A stretch of DNA of 11,020 nt from Patescibacteria group bacterium (lineage in GTDB: Bacteria > Patescibacteriota > Patescibacteriia > UBA9934): the NCBI GenBank assembly GCA_030916555.1, contig JAUPWK010000057.1, positions 1 through 11,020 on the forward strand, read 5' to 3'. Under the pieces are notes generated by a model. It did no database searches. It saw nothing but the letters and a program-made list of their open reading frames with translations, and was not told where the DNA came from. Position 1 is the stretch's first letter, and each line of letters starts with the position of its first letter. Positions 1 through 7,200 of the stretch are shown here, in pieces. The position numbers were made by a program, and so were the translations under genes.

Positions 1-46
1 ACTCATAAGCCTGTTGTCGCGGGTTCGATCCCCGCCCCAGCTACCA
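1..46 (+). tRNA. 3' part of a tRNA with anticodon CAT (elongator Met or Ile2)
   Basis: The window opens inside the anticodon arm. The loop CTCATAA (2-8) gives anticodon CAT at 4-6. The 3' anticodon strand (9-13), a five-base variable region (14-18), the T arm (stem GCGGG/CCCGC around TTCGATC, 19-35), the 3' acceptor strand (36-42), discriminator A and encoded CCA (44-46) follow. It lacks the CCC that would mark an initiator anticodon stem, so it is an elongator tRNA-Met or a lysidine-modified tRNA-Ile2. The missing 5' half would decide which. Base A1 would face G9 at the loop-closing pair. Confidence 0.85.
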
Positions 47-77
47 AAAAAGTCTTGGCTTAGGTCAGGGCTTTTTT
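46..77 (+). terminator. Intrinsic terminator of the CAT tRNA
   Basis: A 12-pair hairpin pairs 46-57 with 66-77. Its outer six pairs are an A run against a T run, its inner part is G/C-containing with two G-T wobbles, and its loop is 58-65. The A run starts with the last base of the tRNA CCA, so there is no spacer between tRNA and terminator. The A run on the 5' side makes it potentially bidirectional. Confidence 0.8.
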
Positions 78-92
78 ATATGCACATGTAGC

Positions 93-121
93 TTGACCAA
101 AGCTGCATATTCGTGTAGTCT
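93..121 (+). promoter_or_regulatory. Promoter of tRNA-fMet
   Basis: A -35 box TTGACC (93-98) and a -10 box TAGTCT (116-121) are separated by exactly 17 bases. Transcription would start near 128, about ten bases before the mature tRNA 5' end. It lies directly after the previous tRNA's terminator, so the initiator tRNA is probably transcribed independently. The -35 is strong (5 of 6 to TTGACA); the -10 is weak apart from the TA...T frame. Confidence 0.6.
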
Positions 122-137
122 TGCGCTACAAAACTAT

Positions 138-214
138 CGCGGGGTAGAGCAGCCAGGCAGCTCGTCGGGCTCATAACCCGAAGGTCGTCGGTTCAAATCC
201 GACCCCCGCAACCA
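138..214 (+). tRNA. Initiator tRNA-fMet (CAT)
   Basis: A 77-base complete tRNA with encoded CCA. The anticodon loop is CTCATAA and the stem carries three G-C pairs (GGG/CCC), a hallmark of initiator tRNA. Position 1 is C facing A at position 72, an unpaired acceptor end that is the second initiator hallmark, needed for formylation and for resisting peptidyl-tRNA hydrolase. The D stem GAGC/GCTC has the bacterial initiator A11-T24 pair. The T arm GTCGG/CCGAC is regular. It starts translation in the P site. Confidence 0.97.
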
Positions 215-243
215 AAAAATACCCGCCATGACGGGTATTTTTT
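214..243 (+). terminator. Intrinsic terminator of tRNA-fMet
   Basis: A perfect 12-pair hairpin, AAAAAATACCCG (214-225) against CGGGTATTTTTT (232-243), with a six-base loop. As with the previous tRNA, the stem begins at the final A of CCA. The matched A and T runs make it readable in either direction. Confidence 0.9.
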
Positions 244-302
244 GTTCTGAGAGACGGCCGTACAATCTCAGTCCATTGGCCGGAGTTGAATGGTCTCGAA
301 CA

Positions 303-331
303 TTGCCAAGTTGAAAAGAATTTGTTACATT
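303..331 (+). promoter_or_regulatory. Promoter of tRNA-Leu
   Basis: A -35 box TTGCCA (303-308) and a -10 box TACATT (326-331) are 17 bases apart, and a TG one base before the -10 (323-324) gives an extended -10. The predicted start is near 338, nine bases before the tRNA. This is a good housekeeping-type promoter for a gene already insulated by the upstream terminator. The stretch 244-302 before it holds no gene; only short imperfect inverted repeats are visible. Confidence 0.7.
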
Positions 332-346
332 ACTCGCCGTCAATAG

Positions 347-432
347 GCCACGGTGGCGGAATGGTATACGCGACGGACTCAAAATCCGTTTCTCGCAAGG
401 GATTGAGGGTTCGAGTCCCTCCCGTGGTACCA
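347..432 (+). tRNA. tRNA-Leu (CAA)
   Basis: An 86-base type II tRNA. The acceptor stem is GCCACGG against CCGTGGT (G-T wobble at 1-72), followed by A73 and encoded CCA. Anticodon loop CTCAAAA (378-384) gives anticodon CAA, reading UUG leucine codons. The long variable arm, with a short stem closed by a GCAA tetraloop, is expected for leucine. The T arm is GAGGG/CCCTC. Confidence 0.96.
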
Positions 433-461
433 AAAGACCCCTACATTTTGTGGGGTTTTTT
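432..461 (+). terminator. Intrinsic terminator of tRNA-Leu
   Basis: CCCC (438-441) plus ACA (443-445) pair with TGTGGGG (449-455), leaving T442 bulged. An outer A-rich strand pairs with the T run 456-461. It again starts at the last A of the CCA. Confidence 0.8.
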
Positions 462-517
462 GTTTATAGACAGGGCATGAGGTTGTTCATATGCAAGCTG
501 TTTCTCTTAAATGTCTG

Positions 518-526
518 TGGTAGAAT
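518..526 (+). promoter_or_regulatory. Extended -10 promoter of parAB
   Basis: TGGTAGAAT is an extended -10 (TGn plus TAGAAT, 521-526). No good -35 is seen 16-18 bases upstream. The -10 ends 11 bases before the parA ATG at 538, so the transcript should start only a few bases before, or at, the start codon. There is no room for a Shine-Dalgarno site, and translation would be leaderless or nearly so. Confidence 0.6.
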
Positions 527-537
527 AGCCCTCGAAT

Positions 538-1308
538 ATGGCTCACATTGTTTCGGTGGTGAATCAGAAGGGTGGTGTGGGGAAGACCACAACTTCTATG
601 AATTTGGCTGCGTATTTAGCTCATTACGGCAAGTACGTGCTGTTGGTTGACCTTGATCCACAGGGGAATGCCTCAAGTGGTTTTGGTCACGATATTTCAA
701 ATATACCCGGTACCTATGAGGCACTGTCTTCGGCTGAAGAGACAAAGAACTTTATTTTGAGTACGGCCCATGATGGGCTGTCGATCTTGCCAGGGAGCGC
801 GAATTTGGCCGGAGCTCAGGTGGAACTTGTGAGTGAGTTTAACCGTGAGCGTAAGTTAGAGCAGGCACTCTTGTCGGTTCGGAATGATTATGACTACATC
901 ATTATCGACAACCCTCCATCACTTGGGCTCCTGACCATCAATGGATTAGTTGCGAGTGATAGTGTGCTTGTTCCAGTGCAGGCTGAATACTATGCTCTTG
1001 AGGGTCTGGGGCAGCTTATGCAGACCGTGGGGTTGGTACGTGAGCACCTGAAGCCTGATCTCGCGATTATGGGTGCGGTGATTACGATGTTTGATCCGAG
1101 GACGAATTTATCCAATCAGGTTTTACAGGAATTGTATAAGCATTTTCCGGGTAAGATTTTCCGGTCTGTTATTCCGCGTAGTGTGCGCTTGGCTGAGGCG
1201 CCAAGTTTTGGAAAGTCGATTCTCCATTATGATCCCGCCTCAAAGGCTGCTAAGGCGTATGAACGGTTGGCTCGAGAATTTTTAGAACGCGAACAGGCTC
1301 AAGTTTAA
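538..1308 (+). CDS. parA: Chromosome partitioning ATPase ParA/Soj
   Basis: A 256-residue ParA (Soj) ATPase, the usual size for the short chromosomal form without an N-terminal HTH. It binds DNA non-specifically as an ATP-bound dimer, and ParB stimulates its ATPase to drive origin segregation. The deviant Walker A motif KGGVGKTTT is at 11-19 (signature Lys11, P-loop Lys16). The A' motif DLDPQGN is at 38-44 with catalytic Asp40. Walker B ends at Asp124 in the IIIDNPPSLG segment, where many homologues have Cys instead of Asn125. The C-terminal PRSVRLAEAPSFG segment is characteristic of the family. The ATG at 538 fits the standard short N-terminus (MAHIVSVVNQKGG) and sits 11 bases after a -10 box; no Shine-Dalgarno is visible. 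parB follows 46 bases later, as one operon. There are no cysteines in the protein. Confidence 0.97.
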   Translation: MAHIVSVVNQKGGVGKTTTSMNLAAYLAHYGKYVLLVDLDPQGNASSGFGHDISNIPGTYEALSSAEETKNFILSTAHDGLSILPGSANLAGAQVELVSEFNRERKLEQALLSVRNDYDYIIIDNPPSLGLLTINGLVASDSVLVPVQAEYYALEGLGQLMQTVGLVREHLKPDLAIMGAVITMFDPRTNLSNQVLQELYKHFPGKIFRSVIPRSVRLAEAPSFGKSILHYDPASKAAKAYERLAREFLEREQAQV

Positions 1309-1354
1309 GCAACCAGAATTTCTCCTTCTCGTATTCACTCGAAGTCGAACTACT

Positions 1355-2320
1355 ATGTCAAAGCCAAAAGGGGGATTGGGAAGAGGCCTTGGGTCATTAA
1401 TTGGGCCCGGAGCCGGATCTATCCCCGCATCAGCACCGGTAGCTCAGGCGTTAGCGCCTGTGCCTGCGGAAGAGTCAGAAAAGGATTCTCCTGAGACACA
1501 GGTAGGGGATTTTTCTCCTGAGCCGGTTGATACCGGTGAGGGTGATTTGCGTATTCAATACGTGTCCCCAGGTGCTATTCGAGAAAATTCACAACAGCCC
1601 AGAGCATATTTTGATGATGAGGCCTTGTCTGATTTGAAGGCGAGTATTCTAGAGCATGGCATTTTGCAACCGCTTGTTGTTATCGAATCCGGTAAAGGAA
1701 AGTATGAATTGATTGCCGGAGAACGACGTTTGCGTGCAGTTCGGGCACTTGGACTTGAAAGTATTCCGGTCATTGTACGACCGCATGCTGATGAACAGCA
1801 GAAGCTTGAACTTGCGCTCATTGAAAACATTCAGCGTCAGGATTTGAACGCTGTTGAAGAGGCGCGGGCGTATCAGGCATTGATCAATGAATTTGGTTTG
1901 CGTCAGGAAGACATCGCTGGTCGTGTGGGAAAGGCACGCTCCACGATTACAAATGCTTTACGTTTGCTTGAGCTTGAAAAAGATGTGCTCGACGCACTTG
2001 CGGATGGGCGTATTTCTCGTAGTCATGCAAGAACGTTATTGGCCGAGCCGGTACCAAGTCGACGCCGTGAAATTTTTGCGCAAATGTTATCTGGAAACAT
2101 GACGGTGCGTCAGGCTGAGGCTAAAGCTGGGGTAAAAAATCGGAAGAATGCTGGTGCTAAGGATCCAAATATCGCTGCACTGGAAGCTGAGCTTCGCGAA
2201 AAACTTGGAACAAAAGTGGTGATCGAAATGCAGGGTGGGACGGGGAAGGTGGTTGTGCATTTCTATTCTCGAGAAGACCTGAAAGAATTAATTGATCGAT
2301 TTACCGGACGTGTTTCATAA
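1355..2320 (+). CDS. parB: Chromosome partitioning protein ParB
   Basis: A 321-residue ParB/Spo0J-type centromere-binding CTPase that spreads from parS sites and activates ParA. In order: the basic N-terminal ParA-activating stretch (GGLGRGLGSL, 6-15); a Pro/Glu/Ala-rich linker (about 18-64); the CTP-binding N domain with GERRLRA at 122-128 and ENIQRQDLN at 157-165; a helix-turn-helix for parS at about 184-205; and a C-terminal dimerisation domain (about 272-318) with the typical GTKV...YSREDLKELIDRF pattern. All key motifs are intact. The ATG at 1355 gives the canonical N-terminus; no Shine-Dalgarno precedes it. It is cotranscribed with parA, and its last 20 bases overlap the 3' end of the convergent rel gene. 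No convincing parS was found in the window. The protein has no cysteine. Confidence 0.97.
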   Translation: MSKPKGGLGRGLGSLIGPGAGSIPASAPVAQALAPVPAEESEKDSPETQVGDFSPEPVDTGEGDLRIQYVSPGAIRENSQQPRAYFDDEALSDLKASILEHGILQPLVVIESGKGKYELIAGERRLRAVRALGLESIPVIVRPHADEQQKLELALIENIQRQDLNAVEEARAYQALINEFGLRQEDIAGRVGKARSTITNALRLLELEKDVLDALADGRISRSHARTLLAEPVPSRRREIFAQMLSGNMTVRQAEAKAGVKNRKNAGAKDPNIAALEAELREKLGTKVVIEMQGGTGKVVVHFYSREDLKELIDRFTGRVS

Positions 2321-3779
2321 GTGAAGACCAGAGTCCGGGTTTGGTGCCGCGCAGGGCATCACGAATTTTTTCTCGAGCGTGGCGCGTTTTTACAAAATCG
2401 AGCCAATCTTCGTTTGGAAGTTTTCGATTTCTATCCACGATAATTTCGCACAGGTCCCCCGATTTTAAGGGCGTGTCGAGACTGGCGATCTCTCCATTCA
2501 CCCGTGTTTGTACGGCCTTATTTCCGATTTCTGAATGGATAGCATAAGCTAAATCAATTGGTGTTGATTGCTCGGGAAGGTCGATAACGTCTCCACGTGG
2601 AGTAAAGACGAAGATTCGGTCGCTAAACATGTCCAGCTTGAGCTCATTGAGGTGCTGCATGAAGTCAGAGGTGGACAGCTCTTTTTGAATTTGCGCCAAT
2701 TCCTCCATCCAGTGCACTTGGCGTTCGTTTGGTGTTGTGGTGCCGGTTTCCTTGTAGCGCCAGTGTGCTGCTACACCGTACTCATTTTCTTCATGCATTT
2801 GGTGTGTACGGATTTGGAATTCAAGCACGGATCCTTGCTCGTCAAAAACAGAGGTATGTAAAGATTGATAGCCATTTGGTTTTGGCTGAGCAATATAGTC
2901 TTTGATACGGCCCGGAAGTGGCGTGTAGAGTCCATGAAGAATGCCAAGTGCGGCGTAGCAAGCAGGAACATCTTTGACAATAATTCGAAGTGCGACAAGG
3001 TCGTAAACTTTGCTGATATCGCTCTTGTAGCGCAGAAGTTTTTTATGGAGGCTATAGCAATGTTTGACGCGACCATTGAGATCTACGTCCTGGATGCCGT
3101 GTTTACGAATCTCGAATTCGACATTTTTCAGCGCTCTCTCCATGGCTGGGCCGAATTTTTTTACACGTTCCTCAAGGAGGTGCTGGGTCCAGCTATATTC
3201 TTTTGGTTGTAGGTATTTAAATGCGTAGTCTTCGAATAATCCTCGGTATTCTCCCATGCCTAAGCGGTTAGCGATTGGGGCGTAAATCTCGAGTACTTCT
3301 TTAGCAATGCGAATACGCTTCTTTTCTTCAAGCGCGTAAAGCGTTTCCATGTTGTGCATGCGGTCTGCGAATTTGATGAAAATAACGCGGACATCTTCAG
3401 CCATGGCAACGAACATTTTTCTAAGATTTTCCGCATAACGATCCTCGCCGCGATATTTCACTTTTCCGAGTTTTGTAACCGCTCCAACCATGCTTGCAAT
3501 ATCATCTCCGAAATTCTCGCGGATATCATCAATAGTATTTTGAGTGTCCTCTGAGACATCATGGAGAACTCCGGCAGCGATAACTTCACTGGGGAGCTTG
3601 AGTTCAGCGAGTTTTGTTCCCACGGCTGCAGCGTGAGCAAAGTATGGCTCTCCTGTGACACGCACTTGACCTTCGTGGGCGGTCTTTGCAAATTCAAAAG
3701 CACGCTCAATAAGCGCGACATCCTCTTGGGAGTAGCGATTGTCTAAAGTCTCTTTGAATTTTTCAAATGCAAATGGCAT
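2301..3779 (-). CDS. rel: Bifunctional (p)ppGpp synthetase/hydrolase, C-terminally short Rel/SpoT
   Basis: An RSH enzyme of 492 residues that makes (p)ppGpp from ATP and GDP/GTP and also hydrolyses it. The HD hydrolase domain (about 1-175) keeps His49, His73-Asp74, Glu77-Asp78 and Asp139, so hydrolysis should be active. The synthetase domain (about 210-345) keeps Asp260, the PNGYQSLHT loop (301-309) and Glu320 before QIRT. The substrate-loop motif is RIKD (291-294), the RxKD form of bifunctional Rel/SpoT rather than the EXDD of RelA. A TGS domain follows (about 388-450), then a short helical piece. The protein stops there: the zinc-finger/helical end and ACT/RRM domain of full-length Rel (about 700-750 residues) are missing. 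The start is ATG at 3779, with a weak AGAGG 11 bases upstream. Its 3' end overlaps parB by 20 bases. Confidence 0.95.
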   Translation of the reverse strand: MPFAFEKFKETLDNRYSQEDVALIERAFEFAKTAHEGQVRVTGEPYFAHAAAVGTKLAELKLPSEVIAAGVLHDVSEDTQNTIDDIRENFGDDIASMVGAVTKLGKVKYRGEDRYAENLRKMFVAMAEDVRVIFIKFADRMHNMETLYALEEKKRIRIAKEVLEIYAPIANRLGMGEYRGLFEDYAFKYLQPKEYSWTQHLLEERVKKFGPAMERALKNVEFEIRKHGIQDVDLNGRVKHCYSLHKKLLRYKSDISKVYDLVALRIIVKDVPACYAALGILHGLYTPLPGRIKDYIAQPKPNGYQSLHTSVFDEQGSVLEFQIRTHQMHEENEYGVAAHWRYKETGTTTPNERQVHWMEELAQIQKELSTSDFMQHLNELKLDMFSDRIFVFTPRGDVIDLPEQSTPIDLAYAIHSEIGNKAVQTRVNGEIASLDTPLKSGDLCEIIVDRNRKLPNEDWLDFVKTRHAREKIRDALRGTKPGLWSSLMKHVR

Positions 3780-3802
3780 AGGCTTTTGAACCTCTAGTGT
3801 AG

Positions 3803-3831
3803 AACATACAGAGGCTTGCCCGGTTCGTAAA
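3803..3831 (-). promoter_or_regulatory. Possible rel promoter
   Basis: On the minus strand, TTTACG (3831-3826) and TATGTT (3808-3803) are spaced by 17 bases, each matching 4 of 6 consensus bases. A transcript would begin near 3796, giving a leader of about 17 bases that contains AGAGG (3795-3791), 11 bases before the ATG. An alternative -10 (TACACT, nearer the gene) lacks a partner -35. The match is modest. The divergent gene's promoter lies in the same 122-base gap. Confidence 0.4.
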
Positions 3832-3855
3832 GGGGGACAAGTTGTGCATTGATGT

Positions 3856-3887
3856 TTGACTTTCGAATGGTCTGATCATGGTACAAT
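3856..3887 (+). promoter_or_regulatory. Promoter of the 112/1022-residue gene pair
   Basis: TGGTACAAT (3879-3887) is an extended -10. TTGACT (3856-3861) resembles a -35, but the spacing is 20 bases, so the extended -10 probably matters most. The -10 ends 14 bases before the ATG at 3902, leaving a leader of about seven bases with no Shine-Dalgarno. The layout closely resembles the parA promoter (TGGTA-AAT, then ATG 11-14 bases on). Confidence 0.55.
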
Positions 3888-3901
3888 TGGGCTAACTTCT
3901 T

Positions 3902-4240
3902 ATGGCTACATCCATGAATACTTCGCGTGCCAATTTGTTGTCTGATGCTCGCGCCTATGGGGCTCATCTTGCCGAGATGCTTGCTGCCTCGCATTTTAGT
4001 GCAGAGGAGAAACAAGCCTGGGCTGAGTTGGTGCCGCTCATGACCCCGACGCAGTTGGGTAAATTTGATGCCCTGCTTCAAGATGATATGCAGGCAGAGG
4101 TGAGGACGGAGCTTGAGGATTTGTTTGTCACGATAAAGGCAGCGCTCCATCAGCGCGACTTGTCGCTTGTAGCCATTCAAGAGCAGGCGCATCAAGATTT
4201 TGATGCTGTAGAGAAGGAACTTGAGCAACTTTCCAAATAG
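3902..4240 (+). CDS. Small helical protein of unknown function
   Basis: A 112-residue protein I do not recognise. It is almost entirely predicted helix, acidic, without cysteine, signal peptide or membrane segment. The middle (about 32-60) carries a pattern of two short helices around PLMTPTQLGKFDALL (45-59); from memory this resembles small proteins seen in CPR genomes with a "leucines, then M(T/S)PEQ, then leucines" pattern, but no search backs this. The C-terminal third (about 66-112) is rich in Glu, Gln and Leu at heptad-like spacing and could form a coiled coil. The start is ATG at 3902, placed 14 bases after a -10 box; an in-frame ATG at 3914 is the alternative. The next gene starts two bases after its TAG, so translation is probably coupled and the two proteins may act together. 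Codon use looks like that of the neighbours. Confidence 0.8.
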   Translation: MATSMNTSRANLLSDARAYGAHLAEMLAASHFSAEEKQAWAELVPLMTPTQLGKFDALLQDDMQAEVRTELEDLFVTIKAALHQRDLSLVAIQEQAHQDFDAVEKELEQLSK

Positions 4241-4242
4241 CT

Positions 4243-7200
4243 ATGGGAAAAGGGAATAGACAAAATGTTGTCGTCGGCCTAGATCAATTGGGAAAGGCTA
4301 TGGCGGCGCGAGAAGTACATAAGAACAGTCCGGAAGTGCGCATGGCCACACTTTCTGATTTGATTCAGGGAAGCTTACGTAAACTCAGGGATACCGACGA
4401 TTTTTGGAACGCAGGAGTTGAGGTTGAGGATCGTGAAGCTATGATTTTTTCAGCGGTCGGTAGGACCGAGGATTACACTTCGGCAGAAATTCAAAACGAA
4501 CTTTCAGGTAGAGGAAGAAAGGATTTTTTTTCTAAAGTGAATGAATTGCGTGCTTGGTCTGACGAGCTGAATGAGCTTACTGCGGCTGAGTCGGCGCGTG
4601 ACGCTAGGAGTTTTGAGATCGAGCGAGCGAGGACCGCGCTTGTGCATGTGCCTGAAGCTGTAGCAATCGCAAAGCAAAAAGATCTTGCGCGTCTTCGGGA
4701 ACGCGCTAAGGGTACGTATGCTGGTCCGGGTAAGGAGCCAATTGCGCTTCCCGACAGGGCTATTGATGCACTGCAGGTTGTTGAGGATCCAGAGTTAGCG
4801 CCTGCAGAAAGTCCATTTTTTGAAGCTTTAAATACAGCGGCTCACGTAGCTGCAACCCGAGATGCAGCACGAGCTTTGGCTGGTGCTGAACAGGCGGCGG
4901 GTGTTCTTCATAAGCGTGCGGTTGATGATTCATCATCGGCGTTTTTTGAAAGCGTTGATCAGGAGTTGCGTAATTATTACGGTGATGACATGCCACCTCC
5001 ACCTCCGGAGGACGAGCCTCTTCAGGCTGAGGTGGTGCCAGATGTAGACGGAGCACGTGCATCACTTGAAGAAGTTGCTGTTTTGGTTGCACGCGGCGAC
5101 CTTACTGACATCGAGCGAGCAGAGGTTGAAGAAAAGCTTGATGACGCACTCATGACGCTCAGCCTTGAGGATGCTCGGATTACAGGTTTATTTGGTGCAA
5201 AAAAATTAACCAAAGAGCAGACACTCGAAAAACGTTCCTTACGCGACACTGTGGCGCGATTACGGAAAGAGCGCACGCGCTTGCATCGCGTTCTCAATAA
5301 GGAAAATCGAAAAGCTGTATTCGCTGAGGCTGAGGTTCCGGTCTCGGAGGCTCATCCGCAAGTTCTGGAAAGAGCGGAGGGCAGGGGATTTGTCTTACAG
5401 TCTCAGCTTGATGTTATTCGCTCAGAAATTGCTGAAGCGCGACAGATGTTGCGTGAGTCCACGCCTGATGTTCGTAAGGTAAATGATGTTTTGGTGGCGA
5501 CCGATGTAGTGATTGACAATCTTTTACGCGCAATCTCTGAAGAGAAAACGCGAGGTAAAGACGTAGATCTTCTTGAATTTGGCGCTCTATCCGCGTTACG
5601 AGATTTGCGTCGCGTTCAGGATGCCACGAAAGATCGCGTTGCACAGATGACGAATGTTGAGGTGAAACATGAGGGTGAGGCCTTGCGCATGAATGAGTTT
5701 GGAGAGGTTGCCGCTGAGACTCCGGAAGTGATGGAAATGGTTGCTCCGCCGAAGCCAAAACGAGTCGCGAAAAAATCTGTTGCTAAAGTGGTTGCGGAAA
5801 TCAGTCCCGAAGGCGAGAGGGCTCCTACACCTGCTCTTGTACAAGAACCAAAAGGAGTTTTTGCTCGGGCTCGGGCCAGGTTAAGCGGAGCCTTGGATTA
5901 TATTCGCCACGGATGGGATAGGGCGCTACGCGAAGAGGTATATGGTGAATTATCGCCGCAGGAATTGGGAGAGGCACAGGGCATGAGTCGTGAAGAGTAT
6001 ATTTTGCGCGGGAGTGCTGCGGTGCTTGGCGGCGTTGCAAGTACGTTTGGAGTTGCACTTGCTCCTGATCTGGCGCGCTACGTAGCGCAAAGTCATTACA
6101 CGGGCCGCGAAAAGGCGGAATTAGCGACTGCAGTTCAGGAGGCGTTGCGAACGGCAGCACAAAAAACTGAAGCTTCCCTTGATGTTCAGGCTGATCTTGC
6201 AGCACGAAAGCAAAAAATCGTGAAACGAATTAATGCGTCTCGATATCTTTCAAAAGAAGCCAAGGCTTCGCTCATGGTACGACTTGTTCGCATCTCTGAG
6301 GCTGCACAAGTTGCAGAGGTACAGGTTCAGGATCGTTGGGAGAAGGAATTGAAACAGCTCCTTGATGCGCATATCACCACAAAAGTAACCGAGGGTAAGG
6401 TGGTGAAAGAGTTGGCGAACAGTGCTTCTGTTGCAGGATCGATCGCGGCCGTTGCCTCGGGCTACGGATCAATAGCGGCCGGACTTCACTTTATGCGTGG
6501 TCCCGCTTATGCGTTCCAGAATTTCGTTCAAGAGCAGCGTCGTGCAAACAAAGAAAAGGCGTTGGGTGAAAGGGTTGATGCTCGGGCGGTGATGGTGATG
6601 AAGGAGGGGTTTGCGAATTGGTGGAAGGCCGCCTTCCGACAGTCCGAGAAGAGTGAATTCGGAAAATCAGTTGATCAATTGCGTGCCTTCTCGACGTTGT
6701 CGCGGACGCTTGGATTTGCGGGTGTGAGCTCACTTGCTGCTGGGGAGTTGACTCGAGAAGCGATGCACGCGACCGGTATTTCTGATTTGCTTGAGAAGGG
6801 ATTTGAAAAAGTTGAGGCATATGCCGGTGATCTTCACGGTCAGCTTTTCGGTCGCCAAGAGTCTGAAGTCAATGTTCCAGTTGATCGTGATACACAGCGC
6901 TTTGGAGAACGAATTGAAACTCCTGCCACCGAACCTGAACCAGAGTCTCCGGATTATCAATTTCATGGTGAGATTCCAGTTGGATCTCGGGTGCTGGGAG
7001 ATTCAAAGACTGAGGGCATAACCTACGTTCTCAAAAGAGTCATTCAAGCAAATCCAGAGGCGTATGGATTTGACGGTGATAGCGAGCTCAGCGAAGAGCT
7101 TTTCGCAAAGCGTCTAGCAGTAAAAATTGCTGAGCAGGACGGGCAGATGCGACGTTGGTTAACAAGCAAGGCGATTGATAGGTTGAATCTGTTCCCCGAG

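Noticed and set aside
1..46. Reading the first tRNA as Leu with anticodon AAG
   Set aside because: The variable region is only five bases, too short for a leucine tRNA, and CTCATAA has the correct U33 placement for CAT.
251..297. Nested short inverted repeats (GAGAC/GTCTC, CGGCC/GGCCG, CCATT/AATGG) between two tRNA genes
   Set aside because: The arms are five bases, compete with one another and have long loops; chance is a sufficient explanation without comparative data.
2311..2320. TGTTTCATAA at the end of parB, resembling a parS half-site
   Set aside because: Only one half matches; the other arm is absent, and it is the coding end of parB.
2589..2604. parS-like palindrome CTCCACGTGGAG inside rel
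   Set aside because: Its core CCACGTGGA matches parS, but only 11 of 16 bases agree with the full TGTTCCACGTGGAACA form. The core is explained by the conserved TPRGD codons of the TGS domain on the minus strand.
2771..3212. Overlapping open frames of about 100 codons on both strands inside rel
   Set aside because: They are out of frame with rel, which is intact and strongly conserved over the same bases.
3791..3814. Possible hairpin CCTCT/AGAGG hiding the rel ribosome-binding site
   Set aside because: The distal arm lies upstream of the likely transcription start, so it would not be in the mRNA.
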